From Simmondsia chinensis (taxonomy: Eukaryota > Streptophyta > Magnoliopsida > Caryophyllales > Simmondsiaceae), in contig JAGTTD010000022.1 of NCBI GenBank assembly GCA_018398585.1, positions 1,019,501-1,083,500 on the forward strand: a stretch of DNA of 64,000 nt, read 5' to 3'. This document shows, one piece after another, positions 9,023-19,640 of this stretch. Both the position numbers and the translations under genes were made by a program. The stretch's first letter is position 1. Each line of letters begins with the position of its first letter. The notes beneath the pieces are model-generated. The model saw only the letters and a list, made by a program, of their open reading frames with translations, was not told the origin of the DNA and did no database searches.

Positions 9023-12000
9023 ATGCTTGAAACCCTAGTTGAATCGGACGATTTCCAAGCTGGGGTTGCGAAGAAGAGTGAGAATCCCGTTAAAGATCTG
9101 ATATTTCATCCGAATCCCCCAATTCGGACCCGGGCTCAATCCACGACCCGGCGGGTCACTCCAACGGGAGATTTCCCAACCCTAAACGACGCCGTTTCGG
9201 TGGTGGAAAAGCACTTGCCAAACGGGGACCTTTACATTGGGACTTTTATGGGTAATGTCCCGCACGGGTCGGGTAAGTATATGTGGGCAGATGGGTGTAT
9301 GTATGAAGGGGAATGGAAAAAAGGGAAAGCAAATGGTAAAGGAAAGGTCTTCTGGGCATCCGGGTCGGGTTATGAGGGTGAATTCAAGTCGGGCCGGATG
9401 GATGGATCGGGTACATTTAATGGGTCAGATGGAGAGACATATAAGGGTATGTGGGTCAGTGATAAAAAACATGGATATGGGGAGAAATGGTATGCAAATG
9501 GGGATTACTATAAGGGTTCATGGAAGAGGAATTTGCAAGATGGAAAAGGGATGTATAAGTGGAGAAATGGGAATGAGTATATAGGTGAGTGGAAGAATGG
9601 GTTGATTTGCGGTAAAGGGGTCTTGGTTTGGGCAAATGGGTGTAAATTTGAAGGGCAATGGGAAAATGGGGTTCCCAAAGGGAAAAAGAGGTTGTCAATG
9701 GGTGGAGGCAGTGTCGGTGTCAGTGTCGATGGCGGGGTGGTAGGGGGAAGGGGGAGTATGGGTGGGGAGAGGGTTTTACCGAGGATTTGTATATGGGAGA
9801 GTGATGGGGAGGCTGGGGATATTACTTGTGATATCATAGATAATTTGGAAGCTTCAATGATTTATGGAAATGGATTTTCGAGGAAGAACCCTTGTTGTTT
9901 CATTGATGGGGAGGCTAAGAAGCCAGGGCAAACAATTTCTAAAGGGCATAAGAATTATGAATTGATGCTTAATCTTCAATTGGGAATTCGGTAGGTAAAA
10001 TTTGATCCATTAGTAGTGTTGTTTGTGTGTTTCAGATTGTGGGTGCCTTGTGTTTTTGGGTTCTCAATGTATCCGGCTAGCTTTTGTGCACCTTGGCTGG
10101 CTGTCCATTCGGAAGTTTCCCCATGTGAAAAACTATATAAATTGGACCTAGAGATTCAGTTGCTGGACCTAAGGACTCGTATGCATCCAAAGATAAGATT
10201 TTTTATAACCTGATGTTTCATAAGGCATCGGGTCAAGTATCATACCTCGCTACTTGAGCCAACCCCTTCGGGTTTGTGGGTGTCTTGTTGTTATGGTTTA
10301 TTTCTTAATTGTTTGAATTGTGGTGGTTTTGATTTGTCTACTGTTCATGTTTGATAATTAGGAATTGTGATTTCTTTGTAGACATTCAGTTGGGAAGCAT
10401 GGCTCTATCTTGAGGGATCTTAAGCCCAGTGATTTTGATCCCAAAGAGAAGTTTTGGACTAGGTTCCCGCCCGAGGGATCAAAGCTAACGCCACCCCATC
10501 AATCGACAGAGTTTCGGTGGAAAGATTATTGCCCCATGGTGTTTAGGTAAGATTTGAGACCTATTCAAATGGTTGTTCAATTGTGAATTAGATTTCCATG
10601 GATTTGATTTATATACTATGTAGTCTTTGTCTACTGGTTTAGCTGATATTTTCGCATTCCTTTGTATTTTACCATTGCAATGTAGAATTTAAGCTGATTG
10701 ATATATTTGGGATGTTCAGACATTTGAGAGAGCTATTTCAAGTGGATCCCGCGGATTATATGTTAGCCATATGTGGAAATGCTGCTCTTCGGGAACTCTC
10801 TTCTCCAGGAAAGAGCGGAAGCTTCTTTTATCTTACACAGGACGACCGATTTATGATCAAAACTGTGAAGAAATCAGAAGTCAAGGTTAGCTTGTTGTAT
10901 AGCTTTCATGTTATTTAAATAGTCAAAGTGGGAACTAGATTTGGATAACTAATTTCGTGATTACGCTTCAGGTGCTTATTAGGATGCTTCCGAATTACTA
11001 CCAACATGTATGTCGATATGAGAATTCTCTTGTAACTAAGTTCTATGGCGTGCACTGTGTCAAGCCGGCTGGTGGACCAAAGGTAAGGATCTGGCACTTG
11101 AAACTTGATTTAGACACTGGTTCGGATGTTGATGATTATGGATTATAATCGTCATATGTTTTCTTTTATCTGAACCAGACACGATTTGTCGTCATGGGCA
11201 ATATGTTTTGCTCAGAATATCGAATCCATAGGCGGTTTGACTTAAAAGGATCTCGCCATGGACGAACTACGGAGAAGGCTGAGGCTGAGATAGATGAGGC
11301 CACTACCCTCAAGGATCTTGATCTCGACTGTGTCTTTCGTCTCCAAGGGAGTTGGTACCAAGAGTTAATCAAGTGAGTGTCTAAAAGTCGATTCGATTTT
11401 CAGTTGCCATCTAAATAAGCTGAGCTGGTCATAGAGTTAAATAGGCTTAGCTCGTTTGAGCTTGAGCCAAGTCATGAGCTTAAACGAGCCTAAATGAGTA
11501 TCTTGAGCTTAGTTTGTGCCTTGAAGAGTCGAACTCGAGCCTAAATGAGTCTATATCGAGCTTAATGAGCTTGAATAAAGCAACGTAGTTTGGAACTCGC
11601 CGAGCTGGGTTCAAGCTCAACTGAGCGAAGCCAAGCCGAGCCTGAGTTCGTGACGAGCCTAGCTCGAGCTTATAGTTTCTAAACTCGGCAAGCTTTGAGC
11701 TGAATTAAAGCCTAACTTATTGTAGACGAGATGAGCTCAAGCCTATTGAGCTTTGGCTCGGCTTGACTTAGCTTGTATACACCCCTTATTTTCACACAGG
11801 TCCATTTTTACTTCATTGATATTAACCATGACATGCTTGAAATTTAATCAGGCAAATTGAACGAGATTGCGAGTTCTTGGAGGCAGAGGGAATTATGGAT
11901 TATAGTCTTTTGGTTGGCATTCACTTCCGTGATGATAACTCCGGGGATAAGATGGGCCTTTCGCCTTTCGTTCTTCGAACTGGTATTCTTTGCTCATAAC

Positions 12001-13766
12001 CAACCGATAACTTCATAAAGTGAATCCGTTTTCTCTTTCGCAATATCAATCCCGTTCAATTCTATTACAGGCAAAAGTGGCTCGTATCAGAACGAGAAGT
12101 TTCTTCGTGGATGTCGTTTTCTTGAAGCAGAGTTGCAGGACATGGATCGCGTCCTTGCTGGCCGGTAAATTTCCTCCCCTTCCTACTACATACTATTAAG
12201 GGTTCTTTTATAGAACATCACCTTCAAAAGTAGTTATTTTTCACTTCACCACCACAACTTTTACTTTTTAGAAAATCACCTTCAAAAGTCTAAATATTTT
12301 CAATCAGTCATCTAGATTAACGCCATTAGTATTCTGTTTGGGTTATACACGTGATTTTGCTTAGGTCATATTAAAAATTATAGAAAACATAACACGTGTT
12401 GGTTTTAGTTCAATTAGTAAAGCATTATATTGTTAAGGTGACTTTATGTGCATGTATTGAGATTCAAACCTATACATAACTACCATTTAATAAGAAAACA
12501 TAAATTTACTTGTTTAGTCTCAACGGAAAATTAGAAGCGTTAATATAGGTGGTTGATTGAAAAATTTAAACTTTTGAAGGTGGTTTTCTAAGAAAATGAA
12601 AAGTTATGGTGGTTAAGTAAACAATGACTATTTTTTTAAGGTGGCTTTCCTTGCAAAACCCTTAAGAATAATCATTACTTTTCAATAACAACAGAGCCAG
12701 TGCCTCAAGAGCTCCCGTCTAAGCGGGATCTGAGGGTGGATGTATGAAACCTTACCCCTTCAGGGTGTAACCCTGCCGAGAGGCTGTTTCCAAGGACCCT
12801 CAACCTTATAGGGTTGGCAACACGAGGACTTCTCAGGAGGTCACCCATCCTGATACTACTCTCGCCCAAGCACGCTTAACTTCGGAGTTCTAATGGGATC
12901 CGGTGCATTAGTGCCTGATAAATAAACCCTAATAATCATTACGTTTTGTATACTTACATTGACATCACAAAAAAGAAATATTATTATCCATTTCTGCATA
13001 AAATTTGTGTTGATGCTTTATGATTTGATATTCCTAGATATTGTGTGTTCAACAAACTTAATGGTTAAGAGTTTATGTGGCGGCAATGTGGCTGATTAAT
13101 CTCCTCCATTAAATGTGCTGTCAAGGATCATGTTGAGGGTATCAAATTATATATGATTGTGATGTGGGTTATCTTTTTGTCATTTTCTTGTTGCTTTGGC
13201 ATCTGAAAATGACAGATTCCTTCATGTTCATTCTTGATTTTCGGGAGTCGAATTTGAGTTTCTGTGAGTCTATTTGTTACCGAGACTGTCCATATCGATA
13301 AAGTATCTGTTGAGAACTTTACATGTGAGTGCAGCTAAATTGTCTCACACTGGAATCGTAAGAGAGGAGAGATTTAGTTGTTCATTGTTACGTATTGCTG
13401 GCAAAATTATTATTACGTATACGAGTAGGGTATAATGTTTGTTGTGAAACTTGCTAAAATTAAACCGATTTCTTGATCAGGAAACCGTTGATCAGGCTGG
13501 GGGCGAACATGCCTGCTAGAGCTGAAAGGATGGCCAGGAGGAGCGATTTCGGAAACTTGGCACCTTCGAGAAACGGTGAAATCTATGAAGTAATTCTCTA
13601 CTTCGGAATCATTGATATTTTACAAGATTACGATATTAGCAAGAAGATTGAGCACGCCTATAAATCTTTGCAAGCGGATCCAACCTCCATATCGGCTGTG
13701 GATCCTAAGCTTTATTCTAGAAGATTCCGAAATTTCATCGGGAGAATCTTCGTGGAAGACCGGTAG
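9023..13766 (+). CDS. PIP5K: Phosphatidylinositol 4-phosphate 5-kinase, MORN-repeat type
   Basis: The enzyme phosphorylates PtdIns4P to PtdIns(4,5)P2 at the plasma membrane. Coding exons: 9023-9990, 10382-10546, 10720-10885, 10972-11082, 11179-11372, 11852-11982, 12071-12164, 13481-13766. All junctions are GT-AG and the phases join without a break, giving 2115 bases and 704 residues. Residues 71-220 hold seven 23-residue MORN repeats (YxGxW...GxGxxxWxxG), all in exon 1. Residues about 225-305 are a variable linker and about 310-704 the PIPK catalytic domain. In that domain are the glycine-rich GKSGSF (408-413), likely ATP lysine K425 in MIKT, DLKGS (491-495), MDYSLLVG (550-557) and the metal-binding IID (653-655). 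The end ...[15 protein letters not shown] is typical. Length and short N-terminus resemble the Arabidopsis PIP5K4/5/6 group from memory. The start was chosen because it opens the frame after the uORF. The activation-loop segment (631-642) looks short for the family. Confidence 0.95.
11373..11851 (+). repeat. PIP5K intron 5 with GAGCTC/GAGCC low-complexity island
   Basis: Bases about 11410-11785 are built from degenerate repeats of GAGCTTGAGCC, CTCGAGC, GAGCCTAAATGAG and GAGCTTAATGAGC. There is no fixed period and no open frame. Similar text occurs at 42500-43030 and more weakly at 34005-34260. It appears to be an insertion within the intron; flanking splice sites are intact. Confidence 0.75.
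12200..12661. mobile_element. Long-TIR non-autonomous DNA element, copy 1 (PIP5K intron 7)
   Basis: Inverted arms of about 110 bases are visible. GGGTTCTTTTATAGAACATC at the left and the matching right end (AAGGTGGCTTTCC...AACCC) bracket the inner arm 'caccttcaaaagt...tttagaaaatcaccttc', whose inverse is 'gaaggtggttttctaag'. Both ends abut TTAA (12196-12199, 12662-12665), which may be a target duplication. The interior (12340-12530) is homologous, in inverse orientation, to 61900-62190. The left end is 36 bases downstream of the exon 7 donor. Confidence 0.75.
12679..12930 (-). mobile_element. 5S-headed SINE, subfamily B, in PIP5K intron 7
   Basis: A perfect 12-bp duplication AATAATCATTAC flanks it (12667-12678, 12931-12942). 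Read on the minus strand it begins AGGGTTTATTTATCAGGCAC, retains the 5S-like text (GATCCCATTAGAACTCCG, GTGCTTGGGCGAGAGTAGTA), the body and a TTGTTATTG tail. It is 252 bases long. Confidence 0.9.
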
Positions 13767-14290
13767 CGGTGAAGCAAGTAGGAGCTGAAATGGAATCTGA
13801 TACCGAGGACCTGTGTTGGGAAACGAATCTGAAAGAACTAAAAATTTTCGACGGGAAAAGAAACTACACGAGATTTTTCTGGTTCGGCCAATTATGTTCG
13901 TGTCCGTGGAGTTGCAGGGATTTCAGTAATTTTGGAAAGTTTTACGAGGATTTTTCCTTTATGCTCCTTTAATCCTCTCAAACCTTAAGTAGGGTTTATA
14001 TGAGCAATTCCAGAGAACCCTAGCTGCTTCAGTATGTAAAGACTTCAAAATGGGATCCTACCACGAAGAACAATGAACGTTTTGACTTTTGGGCATCGGG
14101 CATTCATCGAGCCCAATCTTGGCGGACTTTGGAGCTTTGAGATCAATCATATAAGCCAAAGTGGTTTCATTCTCGAAACCAACGAGCATCAGCTGAAGTA
14201 GCTCACTAGACTTTTATATATTGATTTTTTTCTCAGAACTTTCCGAGATTTGTTCTGAAACTCACATACGGAGTCGTTAATAGGTAGCGT
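13767..14290 (+). other. PIP5K 3' untranslated/downstream region
   Basis: The stop codon TAG is at 13764-13766. Downstream reading frames are short and unlike any protein I know. 14195-14290 shares about 35 closely matching bases (gtagctcactagact, tatatattgat) with 3625-3665. No clear AATAAA poly-A signal was found. Confidence 0.5.
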
Positions 14291-14551
14291 GGCTGGATTT
14301 TGTTTTGGTCAGCCATGTTGGCATAGAGGCGAGTTGAGTTGAACTTTTTTGTACATTCTAAGGGAGGAAAGAAAAATTGGGTGTTTTTTTTTTTTTTTTA
14401 AAAGATTTGAACAAATGGGAGAGAATAGAGTTTGGTATATGGGTGATAATTGTACAGATTTATATAAAAATGAAAAAAAAGTTACATTTTTACTAATTTG
14501 TACAGCTGCTGCTTTTACTTTTTTTTGGATACATTGTGTATTAATTTAATA

Positions 14552-14768
14552 ACTAAAGAGGGCACCAACGCGCCGTCACTGGATCCCATTAGAACTTCAA
14601 AGTTAAGCGTGCTTGGGCGAAAGTAGTACTAGGATGAGTGATCTCCTGGGAAGTCCTTACCCCTAGGTTGGGGGCACTGGAAAACAGCCCCTCTTTAGGA
14701 TAACACTCCGAAGGGGGAAGGTTGCGTACATTTGCCCCCCCAAAACCTACGTAGGCGGGAGCCTAGGA
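14552..14768 (+). mobile_element. 5S-headed SINE, subfamily A, 3'-truncated
   Basis: The head GAGGGCACCAACGCGCCGTC and a 5S-like block (GTTAAGCGTGCTTGGGCGA) are followed by the body as far as GGCGGGAGCC, where similarity stops abruptly without the ...CATTGGGTATG tail. No target duplication was seen. Confidence 0.85.
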
Positions 14769-15076
14769 CCAGCTTTTTTTTCAATCCTTCACACATGCTC
14801 CGCAACAAAAAGTTTGTCAACATCTTTAGTAGTTTCACCTTTCTTCACTAACTTCTTTTTTTATTTATTTGACCGATCCCTTTACACTACTCCCGGATGA
14901 CATATAACTGATTTGATCCTTTCAATAAAATAAACTTGAGAATGATATGGGTGATTCAGTGGAACAAGTCAATATGATTCAGTTACAAACTGCAATACGA
15001 CAAGAAGCCAAAACTTTTAAATATTTGAAGTACAACGTAAAATTTAGACTAAATTATATACTTTTTTTTTTTTAAC

Positions 15077-15301
15077 ATACTCCAGTGTCTTAAGAGTTCC
15101 TGCTTATGCAGGGTCTAAGAGGGACGGATGTACGCAGCCTTCCCCCTTCAGGGTGTTAACCTGAAGAGAGGTTGTTTTCCAGTGCCCCCAACCTGATGGT
15201 GAGGACTTCCCAGAAGGTCACTTATCTTAGTACTATTCTCATCTAAGCACGCTTAACTTGGAAGTTCTAATGAGATCTGGTACTTGCGTATTGGTACTCT
15301 C
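15077..15301 (-). mobile_element. 5S-headed SINE, subfamily A
   Basis: On the minus strand it reads from AGAGTACCAATACG through a diverged 5S block (ACTTCCAAGTTAAGCGTGCTT) and body to the tail-side CACTGGAGTATG. It is more diverged than the 5235 or 40076 copies. The target duplication is not clear. Confidence 0.8.
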
Positions 15302-15549
15302 TTGGTGTATACAAAAATATAATGTTATTAATAATTTATCTTATAGTTAATGGTGACAATATTTAATAAATAAAAAATGATCAAAAAAATTTAATGACGT
15401 CATTAATACGGCGGACATGTGGATGAGTCAGCATTAATGCCGACAATGGTAATAGGGGTAAAGTAGGAGGACAAAAGTGTCATTTTATGTTGGCTTCTTT
15501 CGGACGCCTCCATGTGAACTCCACTGCCTCCTTTAAATACCACCTAAAC

Positions 15550-15648
15550 AATAACAACAACAATAATTTCAGTGCCTTCAAGGATTTTTGTATAAGTAGA
15601 GTCGGCTCCTCCAGGGGGCTACCTTGAAGGGAGGCTGTTTTCGAGGAC
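15550..15648 (-). mobile_element. Degenerate SINE body fragment
   Basis: AACAATAACAACAACAATAA (tail) leads into TCAGTGCCTTCAAGG and a shortened body that ends at TTTTCGAGGACCACCC. The 5S head is absent. It lies about 100 bases from the triplicated SINE and in the opposite orientation. Confidence 0.6.
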
Positions 15649-15743
15649 CACCCATACACGTATAATTAAATCAAGTAAGAACGATAAAATAACACGAAAT
15701 TAGTTTTATATGAATTTTTTTAACACTGTATTTATAAAATTAA

Positions 15744-16045
15744 TTCAGGGTGGGGTTTCTCGTAAGCGGTCTCTTTTTAGGGTAGCATCCTAAAGAGAGT
15801 TTTTTAGCACTGTAGTTGTAAAATTAACTTAGGCTGGGGTTCTCGAAAACAACCTCTCTTTACGGTAGCACTTTCAAGTGGTTTTTTTAGCACTGTATTT
15901 GTAAAATTAACTTTGGCTGGGGGTTCTCGAAACAATTTCTCTTTAGGGTAGCACCCTGAAGAGGTAAGACTGCATACATCACTTCCCCCAGACACTACAT
16001 ATGCAGGAGCCCTCGAGGCATTGAATCGATTTTCGTTGTTGTTAT
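15744..16045 (+). mobile_element. SINE with a triplicated 5' end and perfect TSD
   Basis: A perfect 17-bp duplication TGTATTTATAAAATTAA brackets it (15727-15743, 16046-16062). The left target duplication plus the first 65 or so bases of the element occur three times in tandem with a period of 83-84 bp (unit starts at 15727, 15811, 15894). The third unit then continues into a complete body and a GTTGTTGTTATTG tail. The 5S head is absent. Because the units include the target duplication, the tandem expansion followed insertion. Confidence 0.85.
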
Positions 16046-16062
16046 TGTATTTATAAAATTAA

Positions 16063-16700
16063 AAAAATTGGTATTGTATTAACATTAAGAGGTCTGTTTT
16101 GGTATCAAATTAGGAATGTATTAGTTCTTTTAGCATTATATTTGCGAAATTTATTGAGTTTAACACAGTTCTCCTTTGAATGTGTATTATATTTATTAAC
16201 ATTAGTGCTATATATTTTTTTTAACTTCCCAAGTACAGTGCTAAAAAGATTTATATAGACCTAGTTTAATATTTTTTCATTATTCTTCTTTAAATAAATG
16301 GGTAAATTATAAATTAGGTAATGTAATAATGTTTAAGTCCATAACTTTGTGAAATAATTTTGTAATTTAAGAAACTTATGTATTTAATAAAATAGTTCAA
16401 ATAACAGTATAAAAAATAAAAGCGGGGTTTATTTTGGACTCTTACACACCACTATTTTAAATATTTTATTAAATAAATGTAACATTTTTAACAAAAAATT
16501 ATTTCAAAAAGTTTGTGTATTAAAAAATTATTTCACAAAGTTTGTCGGGTAAAAACTAAAAAATAATGACTAATTTTATCATAAAATAAAATATAAGAGC
16601 TATTTCAAACAGACAAAAAAAAACCACGATAAACCAATTTGAAAAAATTTATGCATAATAGACACTATTTTTAACAAAAAGATAAAGAACTAATTTAAAC
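16063..16700. other. AT-rich intergenic DNA
   Basis: No gene was recognised. 16310-16560 contains an imperfect inverted repeat (tttgtgaaataattt... / ...aaaattatttcaaaaagttt) suggestive of an old MITE. Confidence 0.35.
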
Positions 16701-17850
16701 AAAATGATACGAATATTGTCGAGGGTGATACACGTGCTCGTGCCATGTCATCACCGCTACATCATCAGCTTTAGAGGACACCTCACCCCTAGCCTCTAGT
16801 ATAAATAAGTGGGTGATTAGGATATTTTAGTTATGAATAAGTAATGTATGTGATGATCTCTCTCTCCCCGAATTTTTCTCTAATCTTCTCTCCTTTCTTC
16901 TAGTTTTTCTCCCCCTTTCTTATACTTGTATTTATCATACTTACTATTAATACGAATCTGTGATAGCAATCTTGCCATCCCATAGTTACAATTATCAATT
17001 GAGTGGTTGGATTGCGCGTGATTGTATTGATTTAAAGTTGATATTAATTAGATAGGATCTCATCTCGGATCTTATCACAAAACAACAAGAGTAAGTAACT
17101 CGTTAGACAAACCTTAAATTTTTTATTTTTTTTTTAAAAGGCAACTGCGTAGGCATGACCCCCACCAATTTCGACAACGAAAGTGAAGTTTTTAAATAAT
17201 TATAATCAACAACCTAACATAATTAATATTGTAATCAGTATTATCCTATGCAATACACAGAGGCTGTTTATATTCAAAAATTATAATTTTACATATTATT
17301 ACATTGCAATTATAAAGTTTTCATTTTCTTTTCTTTTACCATAGTTTACCCGTCACATATACTCTTTTTAGTCTTTTGTATCGGTACTACATCTAATGTG
17401 ATTAAATTACATGAATAGTCATCACATTTTTTTTCCCTTTTTATTACTCGTGGAGTTTTAAAAATTGTAATATTTGAAATTTGAGAGGCTTTGAAGAAGG
17501 AAAAACTTGACAATAATATGTTATGAACCAACACCAATTTAGCTTACAACTCGCAAATCCAACTCCACAATTACACAAATCGATAACTACAGGACAGTGA
17601 ATGGTTGTCCCGGATTGTATATTATATATGAGTAATCTTCAAAGGGAGTAGTTATAAATCTAGAAGAAATTGGGGGGAGAGATAGAGAAGATTTGGGGGG
17701 AGAGAGAGAGAGATCAACATCAACACGTAATTCTCAACATATCCTAACCTTAATCCAAATCTCCTTATTTATACTACTAAAAGGGCTATGTTGACGTGAC
17801 GTTGGTGGTGACGTGGCATTCTGACTTGGCAGTCGGGAGACTCGAGACTA
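16700..17850. repeat. Pair of LTR-like sequences in inverted orientation
   Basis: The left arm (about 16725-17040, + strand) contains a TATA-like AGTATAAATAAG (16799-16810), a CT-rich leader (16855-16920) and 'gagtggttggattgcgcgtg'-type text. The right arm, read on the minus strand from about 17840 to 17540, has the same order: TAGTATAAATAAGGAG, CTCTCTCTCTCC, then 'ggagttggatttgcgag'. The order (TATA, CT leader, downstream unique) is typical of an LTR U3-R-U5. I infer two LTRs of one family lying tail to tail. No coding sequence lies between them. Confidence 0.5.
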
Positions 17851-18149
17851 ATTTGAGCATGACTTGTAGTAATATTCGTATCATAATATACAGAAGACAT
17901 ATAGTTGATAAAATTTTAATTAACATAGAGTTAGAATTGATTAGGTGGGAAATGTGTGTAGAAAGAGAAGTCCTTTTCAGCATGATGTTCACTTGTAAAA
18001 AAAGGTACAATAATCAAAAGTTATTAATTTAATTTTAATATTAATTTTAGAGGACAATGTTCCCTTTATTATGTATGCTATTTTGGCAGCAATTGCAGCT
18101 CCCTTTTGAGTTTGTGCTGTCTTTATTAATGCTCCTCAACAACCACTAT

Positions 18150-18395
18150 AAAGCACCAACAAGTAGCATATCTAGTGTTCTAAGAGTTTCCGTCTAAGTA
18201 GGGTCGGGGGAGCGGATATACGCAGTCTTCTCCCTTCAGGGTATTATCTCTCAAGAGAGGTTGTTTCTAAGTACCCCCAACATGAGGGTGAGGACTTCCC
18301 AAAAGGTCACTCATTCTGGTATTGCTTTCGCCCAAACATGCTTAACTTCGGAGTTCTAATGAGATCCTATAACAGCATATTGGTACCCTCTCTTT
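18150..18395 (-). mobile_element. 5S-headed SINE, subfamily A, with TSD
   Basis: A perfect 12-bp duplication AACAACCACTAT flanks it (18138-18149, 18396-18407). Minus-strand order: AGAGAGGGTACCAATATGC, 5S-like block (ACTCCGAAGTTAAGCATG), body, and a short tail (CACTAGATATGC). The length is 246 bases. Confidence 0.88.
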
Positions 18396-18407
18396 AACAA
18401 CCACTAT

Positions 18408-19483
18408 GTTTTCTATTATTCCTTTTCTACTTAACGATGCAGTACAAATAAAAAAATTTAGAAGAACGGAAGGCTTAACAACTATCTTTTAAATTCTTAT
18501 TGCGAAAATAATTAAGAACAAAAGGGAAAAAGTTTAATCTTAGTTCTCATAACTCAAGAACAAGAGAAAACCATAAAAATAATTATAATCTATGATAAAA
18601 ATTGAGTAACTGAATAAACCCTAGTTAGTCTTCCTCGTTAAATGGACGAGCTTTCCCAATTAGACTTAGAATAATAAAATAAACAAAAATTAAAATAAAA
18701 TTTTTATCTAAAAATCAACGGTGAATATTAGCTATCAATGTGCTCATTTATCAATCATTATCCGTCAATTATTGCGATTTCTTACTTGAAGGTAAACTCT
18801 TGTGCGTGTCCCGCCATCTCGCGAAGCTGCCCAACTCGTCCAGATCTGATCCGCCAGGTAACCCACAAAAAATAAAGTGCGGCAGCATCACTTAACCTAT
18901 GTTTTTTATAATTGGGGTACAAGTTACAAAAGTACAGTGCAGAGCTTTGAGACAAAGTAACAAACTGAAATATAGTAGTCCACCACCTATACACGACATA
19001 AAACCATTCTAACAAACAAACGTCAGTCAACCAGAAACCCAACCACAACAAGCTAACGACTAACAACTACACCAACTCCATGAACCAAACATGAAGAATT
19101 AGGTTATCCTCACTTCTAACTCTAAAGCAAAACCACCTGATTAAGAGTTAAGACAGTCCTACCTCCTTCACGTTATGTCAACAATGGCACTCGATTTAAT
19201 TTTCTTGACTTCTTACATCTGCCTATTAAGCTTTGAAGTTCTGAGGATGATTTTTAATCGTTACCCACAAATTGAAGACTAAGCTCACACCAAAATTTCT
19301 AAGTTTGCTCAGGGAAGACGCATAGACCTAACTCCGAATTGGATTGCAAATCACTCGAATCTAGAGGTGCGGGTTTAAGTAACATATGCTTGAGAATTAA
19401 TGTTAAGATATATTAAGCATACTTCAATTATAAAATGGATAACATAAATAAATATAGTGACATGATTAAACACGTCAATATGG

Positions 19484-19515
<32 letters not shown>

Positions 19516-19640
19516 GAGGGAAGTACAAACGCATGCATGCATGCATATGCAGCGCAACCTAAATATTTGAAGTACGTGGACATCACCTCTGCTTATTTTT
19601 TATTTGTTCCTCATCCTCATCTCCACGTGGTACAAAATAA
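18408..19640. other. Intergenic DNA, unidentified
   Basis: No gene was recognised. A 94-codon minus-strand frame at 18782-19066 is Trp/Leu-rich and lacks a known domain. The wording around 18780-19080 (C/A-rich on +) resembles LINE 3' UTR fragments of this window, but no target duplication was found. A short (TA)n tract (19481-19511) and a GCAT repeat lie at 19530-19545. Confidence 0.35.

Larger units (their letters stand above)
12165..13480 (+). other. PIP5K intron 7, enlarged by two insertions
   Basis: This is the longest intron of the gene (1316 bases). It contains a long-TIR DNA element (12200-12661) and, 17 bases further on, a 5S-headed SINE (12679-12930). The remaining 12943-13480 has no recognised element. 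Donor gtaaat and acceptor tgatcag are intact, so the insertions should be spliced out. Confidence 0.8.

Noticed and set aside
9237..9837. Overlapping frames in PIP5K exon 1 on both strands
   Set aside because: They are shadows of the MORN repeats; periodic codons keep other frames open.
12340..12530. tRNA gene in PIP5K intron 7
   Set aside because: A/B-box-like words exist but no cloverleaf can be formed; the text belongs to the long-TIR element.
13769..13972. Second small gene directly after PIP5K
   Set aside because: The frame follows the kinase stop within its 3' region and has no domain.
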